From Myxococcales bacterium (GTDB lineage Bacteria > Myxococcota_A > Polyangia > Polyangiales > Houyiibacteriaceae), in assembly GCA_030622585.1 (NCBI GenBank), contig JAUXFZ010000172.1:1-6004 (forward strand): 6,004 nt of DNA, in the 5' to 3' direction. This document shows, piece by piece, positions 1 to 4,489 of this stretch. Position 1 is the first letter of the stretch. Every line of letters begins with the position of its first letter. Both the position numbers and the translations under genes were made by a program. The notes beneath the pieces were generated by a model. The model made no database searches, was not told the origin of the DNA, and saw only the letters and a list, made by a program, of their open reading frames with translations.

Positions 1-219
1 CCGTGAACACGGCGATGCGGACAAGCTCCCGCGATCATTGGTAGATAGTTGTTTCTGTTGATGGTTTAACGGACCTCGAAAAAGGCTCTCGATATCCGTG
101 CCGGGTCGCGATGTGCCATTCGGGGACGCTTCGCAAACGGCCGCTGCTCCCTGGACGTCGCCGGTCGGTGTCGTCGATTCGCGGGAACGAACGCAGGCGG
201 CTTCGTGGCAGAAGCTCGC
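1..219. other. Left-edge region with no convincing gene
   Basis: This stretch follows the stop of the minus-strand DUF1254 gene and reaches the window edge. Short open frames exist, including a frame open from the left edge on the + strand that stops at 59-61 and a minus-strand ATG at 36-38 that leaves the window after about a dozen codons. None is long enough to judge. I found no clear intrinsic terminator (GC-rich hairpin plus T-run) for the minus-strand gene. It is best described as intergenic or undetermined. Confidence 0.5.
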
Positions 220-1764
220 CTACTCGACCTCTTCGGGATCACCCGGCCGCCAGGTCTTGTCGAACCAGGGCTGGAGCGGTCCGTAGAGGCGGAGGACGGT
301 ATTCCATCCCTTTCCGGGTACGGTCTGGATCCAGTTGGCGTCCTTGCCCTCGGGCGCCTCGGGACCGATGTAGATGTCGTATGAGCCGTCGGCGTTCTGC
401 TGCAGCCCCTCCTTGTTGTTGTCGAGGCCCGGCAGCTTCTGGTCCGTCTGGAGCATCGAACGAGTCTGATTGTCGTACAGCGTGAAGGACCAGAAATCCT
501 TGGCCGGCACGTCAGGCGGCAGGTGGATCCGGTACGTCTTGCTCCCGTCCAGCGTTTCCCCGTCTTTGTCGAGGTACGCGATCGCGTACTGCGACCCCTT
601 ACCCACCGGCGCCTTCGTCATCGCTGGCGTGATCCCCGTCGCGTAGAAGTGCATGTACACGCGGGAGTCGAGCATGCGCGCGCCGTCCTCCAGGAAGTCG
701 TAACGACCCTCGATGAATGGGTTCGTCCAGACGCCCTCGCCGGGGTACAGGTAGTGCCGCTGGTCACGCGGACGCGCCGTGAGCGCGCGCGCCGTGACGG
801 CAGCGACGTCCGCCGCCTCGGTCAGGATCTTCGTCATCCGTGGGTCCGGTGCGAAGGGCCGGCCCTTCTTGATTCCGATGGCCGCGAGCAGGCCGAGGGT
901 CTCCGCATCCATGCCGGCACTCGGCTCCGCCTGCACGACAGCGTCGACCTCCTTCCAGAAACCGAAGTCCATGCGGTGGATCGTGCTGTGGAAGTCGCCC
1001 GACGCGTTGACGAAGGTCATGGCCGGCGGGTTGTCCCGCTGCGACAGCGGGTACATCCGAAACAGCTCCTTCGTCTGGGCAATCGCCGGGGCAGGGTCCC
1101 CATCGACCTGGAACCCCCGCCAGATGACCCAGTTGCCGTAGGTGGTCGATCGAGACACGTGGTAGCCGCTCGGCACCTCACCCTCGTAGCCGGGGGGGAG
1201 GATCAGGTGCTTGCCGCCCTTGCCCATGTCCGGCCCGGCGTTGCCGAAGTCGGCGACGTAGCGAAACCAGAAGTCATCGACGAAGCCGAGGACGTTGGGC
1301 GGGGTCTCGATGACCCAGGGCTCGTCCGTCATCTCGAGCCAGGCGGCCATGTAGACACTCACCGTGTTCGGCGTCAGCCACAGAGCCCTGGAGTCCATCA
1401 GCTCCTCGAACAAGACCGCGGTCGTGTTCGCCGGCCCGAACCCGAGGAGCCCCTCGCGCATCGCGGACATCGACGCGATCGGTAGGCTCGTGAGATACGC
1501 CTGCACGCCGTTCTGGAAGTCGAGGTTGTCGTAGACGAGCTGGGTTGTCGCTGCGTCGGGCACGCCGTCAAACGACGTTAGCGTGCCGAGGCGCGACTCG
1601 ATCCGATCGGGCGTGGCTATCCCCGCGGGCACCTCGGTGGTCATCGCCATCTTCGGCGGTGTGGGCCGGGAGGCTCCTGACGCTTGCTCCGAGGACTGGC
1701 AACCGGTGCCGAGAGCGAGCGCTGCAGCGAGTACGAAGGAACGGTTGAAACGTGCGGTGCGCAT
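220..1764 (-). CDS. DUF1254/DUF1214 domain lipoprotein
   Basis: A 514-residue protein is predicted. The N-terminus has a basic start (MRTARFNR), a hydrophobic Ala/Leu stretch at about residues 10-18 and Cys22 after Leu-Gly-Thr-Gly, so it is probably an exported lipoprotein, though the lipobox is not perfect. Residues about 75-210 fit the DUF1254 domain, including the usual region of aromatic residues and 'YGNWVIWRG' near 209-217. Residues about 400-505 fit DUF1214, with the hallmark 'AKDFWSFTLYDNQTRSM' at 421-437 and the C-terminal 'GWNTVLRLYGPLQPWFDKTW' at 486-505. These paired domains are common in bacterial periplasmic or secreted proteins of unknown biochemical role, so no reaction is assigned. 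The frame stays open upstream to 2148, but the start at 1764 is chosen because it gives a signal peptide and has AGGAG 10 nt upstream; the longer version would overlap the divergent operon. The length is normal for the family and there is no sign of damage. It is transcribed divergently from the nucleotidyltransferase operon. Confidence 0.93.
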   Translation of the reverse strand: MRTARFNRSFVLAAALALGTGCQSSEQASGASRPTPPKMAMTTEVPAGIATPDRIESRLGTLTSFDGVPDAATTQLVYDNLDFQNGVQAYLTSLPIASMSAMREGLLGFGPANTTAVLFEELMDSRALWLTPNTVSVYMAAWLEMTDEPWVIETPPNVLGFVDDFWFRYVADFGNAGPDMGKGGKHLILPPGYEGEVPSGYHVSRSTTYGNWVIWRGFQVDGDPAPAIAQTKELFRMYPLSQRDNPPAMTFVNASGDFHSTIHRMDFGFWKEVDAVVQAEPSAGMDAETLGLLAAIGIKKGRPFAPDPRMTKILTEAADVAAVTARALTARPRDQRHYLYPGEGVWTNPFIEGRYDFLEDGARMLDSRVYMHFYATGITPAMTKAPVGKGSQYAIAYLDKDGETLDGSKTYRIHLPPDVPAKDFWSFTLYDNQTRSMLQTDQKLPGLDNNKEGLQQNADGSYDIYIGPEAPEGKDANWIQTVPGKGWNTVLRLYGPLQPWFDKTWRPGDPEEVE

Positions 1765-1774
1765 GGGATGGACT

Positions 1775-1779
1775 CTCCT
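1775..1779 (-). promoter_or_regulatory. Shine-Dalgarno of the DUF1254 gene
   Basis: On the minus strand this reads AGGAG, 10 nt before the ATG at 1764. It supports the short start over the upstream in-frame ATG at 2148. Confidence 0.75.
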
Positions 1780-1829
1780 GGATCGAATTGAACTACCGGG
1801 AGCGGGTATGAACCCACAATCGGCGGACG

Positions 1830-1940
1830 ATGTCGAGCAATACGCTCTCTCAGAGAGGTCCTCCGACGTTGCCCCAGACACAGCGCAATCAGCGGACGCT
1901 CGCCTCGATTCTAGCAACGTGGGTCGGATCTTTCTGTTGA
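1830..1940 (+). CDS. Putative 36-aa mini-ORF A (repeat family R2)
   Basis: This is a short ORF with ATG at 1830 and TGA at 1938-1940. Its C-terminal half matches the mini-ORF at 3155-3277 in the same frame: both encode TQRN-x-RTLASILAT-x-VGS followed by a hydrophobic residue. Comparing the 21 codons from ACA (1878) onward, seven differ: four are silent third-base changes, and no first base changes. That bias suggests a translated, conserved short peptide or the remnant of one. The N-terminal part (MSSNTLSQRGP...) is unrelated to the other copy. The ribosome site is weak (GGCGG just before ATG). The ORF ends 54 bases before the nucleotidyltransferase start, so it could be a leader peptide. It could equally be part of a dispersed repeat with no protein function. 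The family is not recognised. Confidence 0.35.
   Translation: MSSNTLSQRGPPTLPQTQRNQRTLASILATWVGSFC
1892..1933 (+). repeat. Repeat R2, copy A (42-bp core)
   Basis: The 42-bp core matches 3211-3252 at 39 of 42 positions, in the same orientation. Weaker similarity extends a few codons upstream (to about 1872) with a 3-bp gap. In both places the repeat lies within a mini-ORF and just upstream of a + strand gene promoter. Confidence 0.8.
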
Positions 1941-1960
1941 GTTTTGTGGGCTTGCCGTTG

Positions 1961-1989
1961 TTGACAAATCGTATATACATATTCATAAT
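1961..1989 (+). promoter_or_regulatory. Near-consensus sigma70-type promoter, probably leaderless
   Basis: The -35 box is a perfect TTGACA (1961-1966). After exactly 17 bp comes CATAAT (1984-1989), a 5-of-6 match to the -10 consensus, in an AT-rich patch that stands out from its surroundings. Transcription should start around 1995-1998, which is at or immediately next to the ATG at 1995. No Shine-Dalgarno precedes this ATG. The layout predicts an mRNA with little or no 5' leader. Confidence 0.65.
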
Positions 1990-1994
1990 AATGT

Positions 1995-2477
1995 ATGAAC
2001 AAATTGGCTCGGCTCTTTCGAGCGCTCGACCAATGGGTTGCCCGCGAGAACGTTCGGGCTCGAGCCGAGGGAACGCGTGCATACAGGAGGTGCCGCGTTC
2101 GCGTGCTCGGTCAGTCGGCGCTCTGGGCCGCCGGCGTCGACCTCGCACTCACGGCCACGCAAGACCTCGATGCGTACGCCGACTACGAGTGGGAAGTTCA
2201 GCGAGAGTTCGAGCGCTTGCTCGCCGAGAATGGCAAGATTCTGGATCCCCACGGGCACGAGGTGTGGATGCCACGGGAGACCCGATACGACCCGCTCTAC
2301 CAGGGGACGTTCGTGGAGGCGCTTGTCGCCGACGTCGACGCCGTTTTGATCTCCAAAGCGTTGAAAGCGGCCGACAAGAATAGGGCGTTGGTTACCGAGT
2401 ACCTCTCGAAAGGCGCGAGCGAGCGGTTTTTCGAGCTGGCGCGGAAGTACCACGTCGACCTGGAGCAGTTCGTATGA
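1995..2477 (+). CDS. Nucleotidyltransferase-fold protein (DUF6036/AbiEii-like), putative toxin
   Basis: A 160-residue soluble protein with features of a minimal nucleotidyltransferase. A helix-forming N-terminus (MNKLARLFRALDQWV) is followed by a hydrophobic strand and 'VLGQSALWAAG' (37-47), in the place of the family's GG/GS loop. Then comes 'TQDLDAY' (55-61), whose Asp57 and Asp59 look like the metal-binding DxD pair. 'DVDAVLISKALKAADKNR' (113-130) resembles the helical segment with conserved Lys and Asp seen in DUF6036 and AbiEii-like proteins. The loop is G-Q-S rather than G-G or G-S, so activity is uncertain. The gene follows a strong promoter and overlaps the next gene by ATGA, so the two are translationally coupled. 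Relatives of this fold act as toxins in toxin-antitoxin and abortive-infection systems, or as housekeeping NTases; the toxin role here is inferred. An internal AGGAGG at 2085-2090 lies 12 nt before an in-frame GTG at 2103, but starting there would remove the N-terminal helix. Confidence 0.85.
   Translation: MNKLARLFRALDQWVARENVRARAEGTRAYRRCRVRVLGQSALWAAGVDLALTATQDLDAYADYEWEVQREFERLLAENGKILDPHGHEVWMPRETRYDPLYQGTFVEALVADVDAVLISKALKAADKNRALVTEYLSKGASERFFELARKYHVDLEQFV
2462..2465 (+). promoter_or_regulatory. Shine-Dalgarno for the second operon gene
   Basis: GGAG lies 8 nt before the ATG at 2474, inside the end of the nucleotidyltransferase gene. It supports the overlapping start. Confidence 0.6.
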
Positions 2478-3034
2478 CGAAGACACAAAGCGACTTGCAA
2501 ACGCGAGCACAAAAACGGCATCGAGCGCTGCGGCGCAAGCATCGAGATCCGCGTTTCCGAAGCGTGATGGGTCGGTTCGTAGAGGAGGGCCTGCTCGAGA
2601 CCAACGTCGAAGGGATTGTTCCCCGCCGCCATCCGGCGCCGTTGAGCGACGCACTGTGGGCGGGCACGGTAGAGCCCCGAATCATGGAGCTTCTTCCGGC
2701 CGTGCTCGTGAAAAAGCCGAGCCTATTACGCTTGCCGAAAGAGCTTCCCGCGGACGTGGCAGAGGTGATGCACGCCATTCGTCACGGCAAACCCGCGCCG
2801 AGCTTTCGCGGCGTGCCGCCCGAGCAATACCTGCAGTGGGTGACCCAGGTAGGTCGAAAGGGTCGATCTCCGTCGGTGACAAAGAGCTTTCGGTTTCGGC
2901 GAGACGACGTGCTGAGGCTAGCGAGGCTCCGCCATAGTCTTCCCGCGCGCTCCGACACAGAGGTGATTCGAATGGCGCTCGAAGTGTTGGAAGCCTCGAC
3001 AACTCACCCCGGGAAGAGCAACACCGCTGGATGA
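2474..3034 (+). CDS. Ribbon-helix-helix-like partner protein, putative antitoxin
   Basis: A 186-residue protein with no signal peptide or membrane segment. The first 30 residues are very basic (Arg/Lys/His-rich at 11-29). The middle (about 55-123) is a helical region with 'EPRIMELLPAVLVKKP' and 'FRGVPPEQYLQWV' that I cannot assign to a named family. Residues about 137-174 have the pattern of a ribbon-helix-helix DNA-binding unit: a short basic strand (KSFRFRRDD), a helix (VLRLARLRH), a turn (SLPARSD) and a second helix (TEVIRMALEVLEA). Its ATG overlaps the stop of the nucleotidyltransferase gene, so the two are made together. An RHH protein next to a small NTase suggests an antitoxin that also represses its own operon, but that is inference; the toxin-first order is less usual. 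The last codons and the stop (NTAG-stop) lie inside repeat R1, so the natural C-terminus may have been altered by the repeat. Confidence 0.8.
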   Translation: MTKTQSDLQTRAQKRHRALRRKHRDPRFRSVMGRFVEEGLLETNVEGIVPRRHPAPLSDALWAGTVEPRIMELLPAVLVKKPSLLRLPKELPADVAEVMHAIRHGKPAPSFRGVPPEQYLQWVTQVGRKGRSPSVTKSFRFRRDDVLRLARLRHSLPARSDTEVIRMALEVLEASTTHPGKSNTAG

Positions 3035-3151
3035 ACCTTGTGGCATCTCGGGACGCTGTAAAGATCGAATGGGCGTCGCGGTCGGCCGGTACTTTTTCCC
3101 AGGCCTTCTGCCCACCTTTGGTTCTGAAATCGTCCCTGGGAAGGTTTCCTT
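3018..3151 (+). repeat. Repeat R1, copy 1
   Basis: This is a direct repeat of 4347-4488. The strong match begins at 3025 (CGCTGG). The first 49 bp from there are identical in both copies, and 117 of 127 aligned positions match overall. Copy 1 lacks an 8-bp block (GTGCGGCC) present in copy 2. The repeat overlaps the last codons and stop of the preceding gene and ends just before mini-ORF B. It contains a hairpin (3096-3103 with 3135-3142). The 8-bp indel shifts every reading frame, so the element is unlikely to be conserved as protein. Confidence 0.9.
3096..3142 (+). other. Hairpin in R1 copy 1
   Basis: TTCCCAGG (3096-3103) is perfectly complementary to CCTGGGAA (3135-3142), giving an 8-bp stem. 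The 31-nt loop has a core, TTCTGCCCACCTTTGGTTCT, that is identical in both R1 copies. The 3' arm and the bases after it (GGGAAGG) are also the best Shine-Dalgarno candidate for mini-ORF B at 3155. No strong T-run follows, so it is not a classical terminator in the + direction. Confidence 0.55.
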
Positions 3152-3154
3152 GCG

Positions 3155-3277
3155 ATGAAACGTCTGCACAAACAAGGACAGTTCACCCCGGACGTCACAC
3201 AACGGAATCCGCGGACGCTCGCCTCGATTCTGGCAACGTCGGTTGGATCTTTATTGATCGTCGCCGCGGGCAATTGA
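3155..3277 (+). CDS. Putative 40-aa mini-ORF B (repeat family R2)
   Basis: ATG at 3155, TGA at 3275-3277. The product starts basic (MKRLHKQGQ) and ends in a hydrophobic stretch (LASILATSVGSLLIVAAGN), so it could be a tiny single-pass membrane peptide or a truncated signal-like N-terminus. Residues 15-32 match the C-terminal half of the mini-ORF at 1830-1940 in frame, with mostly silent differences. A plausible ribosome site (AAGG, 10 nt upstream) lies in the 3' end of repeat R1. The stop is 33 bases before the AttH-family lipoprotein start, and its last codons overlap the predicted -35 box of that gene. No family is recognised. It may be a leader peptide, an independent small protein, or the remnant of a mobile unit. 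Confidence 0.42.
   Translation: MKRLHKQGQFTPDVTQRNPRTLASILATSVGSLLIVAAGN
3211..3252 (+). repeat. Repeat R2, copy B (42-bp core)
   Basis: It matches 1892-1933 at 39 of 42 positions in the same orientation. It is embedded in mini-ORF B, upstream of the AttH gene. Confidence 0.8.
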
Positions 3278-3302
3278 CCGCAAGATTGAGGTTGGCCATA
3301 TT
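3274..3302 (+). promoter_or_regulatory. Candidate sigma70-type promoter of the AttH gene
   Basis: TTGACC (3274-3279, 5 of 6 to the -35 consensus) is followed, after 17 bp, by CATATT (3297-3302, 4 of 6 to the -10 consensus). Transcription would begin near 3309-3311, at or next to the ATG at 3311. The geometry mirrors the promoter at 1961-1989. The weak -10 is centred on an inverted repeat, which suggests regulation. Confidence 0.45.
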
Positions 3303-3309
3303 GGCCAAC
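3291..3309. promoter_or_regulatory. Perfect inverted repeat over the -10 region (operator candidate)
   Basis: GTTGGCCA-TAT-TGGCCAAC is an 8-bp perfect palindrome with a 3-bp centre. It covers the predicted -10 and ends one base before the ATG of the lipoprotein gene. It could bind a dimeric repressor. Alternatively, if transcription starts further upstream, it could form an RNA hairpin next to the start codon, bringing the upstream GAGG (3289-3292 region) close to it. Confidence 0.6.
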
Positions 3310-3310
3310 T

Positions 3311-4318
3311 ATGCAGACGTCCAGATTCGTCATAGTGGTCGGTCTCTGCGCCGCCTTGCTTGGTGGCTGTGGTGACAACACGTCGGGGAGCGCTGCGGTC
3401 TCGGTCTGCGAAGAGCCGCTGGTCGGCCGCGTGGCCTTGCCCGAAGACGATGCCCTGCACGGGGAAGAAGTCGAGTGGTGGTACTGGACGGGACATCTGG
3501 AAACCGCCAGCGGACGTTACTTTGGCTTCGAATCCGCCTTTTTTGGGGTGGATGCCGCGGGCAACTCTGGGCAGCTGGTGAATCACGCGATCACCGACCT
3601 CGACGACGACAGCTTTCACCACATGGCGTCATTCATCGACGTGCCTGCTACCTTTGTTCCCAATGGCGTCGACCTCGACGTCGGCGGCCAGCGCGTGGTC
3701 GCCGGAAATGGCCACGACGTGCTGCATGGCGAAGTCGACGGTTACGTCTTGGATCTCACCATGGATGCGGTGAAACGACCGGTCTTCCATCATGTCGACG
3801 GCTACACGGATTACGGCTTCGGCGGCTTCACCTACTACTACTCACGCGAGCGAATGACCGCCACCGGTACGCTCACTCTTCCGGACGGTGACGTCGTCGA
3901 GGTCCATGGAACCTCGTGGTTCGATCACCAGTGGGGCGACCTGAGCGGCGCGGTCGACATAGGCTGGGATTGGTTCGCCCTCCAACTCGACGACGATCGC
4001 GAGGTGATGTTGTTCCAGATCCGCGACCCTTCCGGCGAGCCGTTCGTCGAAGGTTCCCTCACCGACGCCGGGTGCAACACCCGGCATCTCCTACAGGACG
4101 ATATTGAGATCATCGCAAACAGCACCTGGACCAGCCCTCATGGCGGCGCCGTCTACCCTTCGAGTTGGACCATCCGCATCCTGGACGAAACATTCGAGAT
4201 CACCCCGATGATGGCGGACCAGGAGGTCGACACCATCTTGTTCAAATACTGGGAAGGATCCGCCGTGGTCAGTGGGGCGGCTACCGGACGCGCGTATGTC
4301 GAACTCACCGGATACTAG
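3311..4318 (+). CDS. AttH/CrtC-family (COG5621-like) secreted lipoprotein
   Basis: A 335-residue protein starts with a clear lipoprotein signal: a hydrophobic core at 6-18 and the lipobox Leu-Gly-Gly-Cys20. The mature part has the hallmarks of the lipocalin-like AttH domain shared with hydroxyneurosporene (carotenoid 1,2-hydratase) proteins. These are 'EVEWWYWTGHL' (53-62), 'RYFGFESAFF' (69-78), 'SWFDHQWGD' (202-210), 'GWDWFALQL' (218-226) and the C-terminal 'YWEG...ELTGY' (313-335). These proteins are usually annotated as predicted secreted hydrolases or hydratases acting on hydrophobic substrates; the substrate here is unknown. No carotenoid genes are nearby, so I would not call it CrtC. 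It ends where family members normally end. The ATG has no adjacent Shine-Dalgarno and is predicted to be nearly leaderless. With mini-ORF B it is flanked by direct R1 copies, and it converges on the VWA gene. Confidence 0.92.
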   Translation: MQTSRFVIVVGLCAALLGGCGDNTSGSAAVSVCEEPLVGRVALPEDDALHGEEVEWWYWTGHLETASGRYFGFESAFFGVDAAGNSGQLVNHAITDLDDDSFHHMASFIDVPATFVPNGVDLDVGGQRVVAGNGHDVLHGEVDGYVLDLTMDAVKRPVFHHVDGYTDYGFGGFTYYYSRERMTATGTLTLPDGDVVEVHGTSWFDHQWGDLSGAVDIGWDWFALQLDDDREVMLFQIRDPSGEPFVEGSLTDAGCNTRHLLQDDIEIIANSTWTSPHGGAVYPSSWTIRILDETFEITPMMADQEVDTILFKYWEGSAVVSGAATGRAYVELTGY

Positions 4319-4346
4319 GGACAGCCCTCATACCGCAGCCATTTCC

Positions 4347-4488
4347 GCAACCTCGCTGGATGAACCTTGTGGCATCTCGGGACGCTGTAAAGATCGAATG
4401 GGTGGCGCGGTCGGCCGTGCGGCCGGTACTTTTTCCTGGGGATTCTGCCCACCTTTGGTTCTGACATCGCCCCTGGGAAGTTTTCGTT
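4347..4488 (+). repeat. Repeat R1, copy 2
   Basis: The strong match to copy 1 begins at 4354. It fills nearly the whole gap between two convergent genes and ends two bases before the stop of the VWA gene. Relative to copy 1 it has an extra 8 bp (GTGCGGCC, about 4417-4424) next to a similar sequence, which looks like a small duplication. No mini-ORF follows it. Confidence 0.9.
4433..4479 (+). other. Hairpin in R1 copy 2
   Basis: TTCCTGGGG (4433-4441) pairs with CCCTGGGAA (4471-4479) as RNA, giving 9 pairs of which two are G-U. The two 5'-arm changes from copy 1 (C to T, A to G) both keep pairing in a + strand RNA but would be A-C mismatches in a minus-strand RNA. Lying between convergent genes, it might help end transcription, but no proper T-run follows on either strand except a short A/T patch. 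Confidence 0.5.
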
Positions 4489-4489
4489 C

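Noticed and set aside
110..135. Partial resemblance to the R1 5' segment (GTGxCAT...GGGACGCT)
   Set aside because: Only about 14 of 18 positions match, with no continuation; too weak to call a degenerate copy.
523..1485. Long + strand open frame opposite the DUF1254 gene
   Set aside because: It is an Arg/Val-rich antisense shadow of a well-recognised gene, with no domain signature.
1765..2148. N-terminal extension of the DUF1254 protein to 642 residues
   Set aside because: It lacks a ribosome site and family similarity, would bury the signal peptide, and overlaps the divergent operon. The start at 1764 has AGGAG and a lipoprotein signal.
1583..2383. 266-codon + strand frame spanning the divergent region
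   Set aside because: It crosses the signal peptide region of one gene, the promoter and the nucleotidyltransferase gene in the wrong frame. The only conserved part is explained by repeat R2.
3031..3375. 114-codon + strand frame starting in R1
   Set aside because: The matching frame in R1 copy 2 is broken by the 8-bp indel, and the frame runs out of phase through mini-ORF B and the AttH signal peptide.
3025..4488. R1 copies as integron attC sites flanking a cassette
   Set aside because: The size and direct orientation are suggestive, but I see no proper RYYYAAC/GTTRRRY pair at the repeat ends and no integrase.
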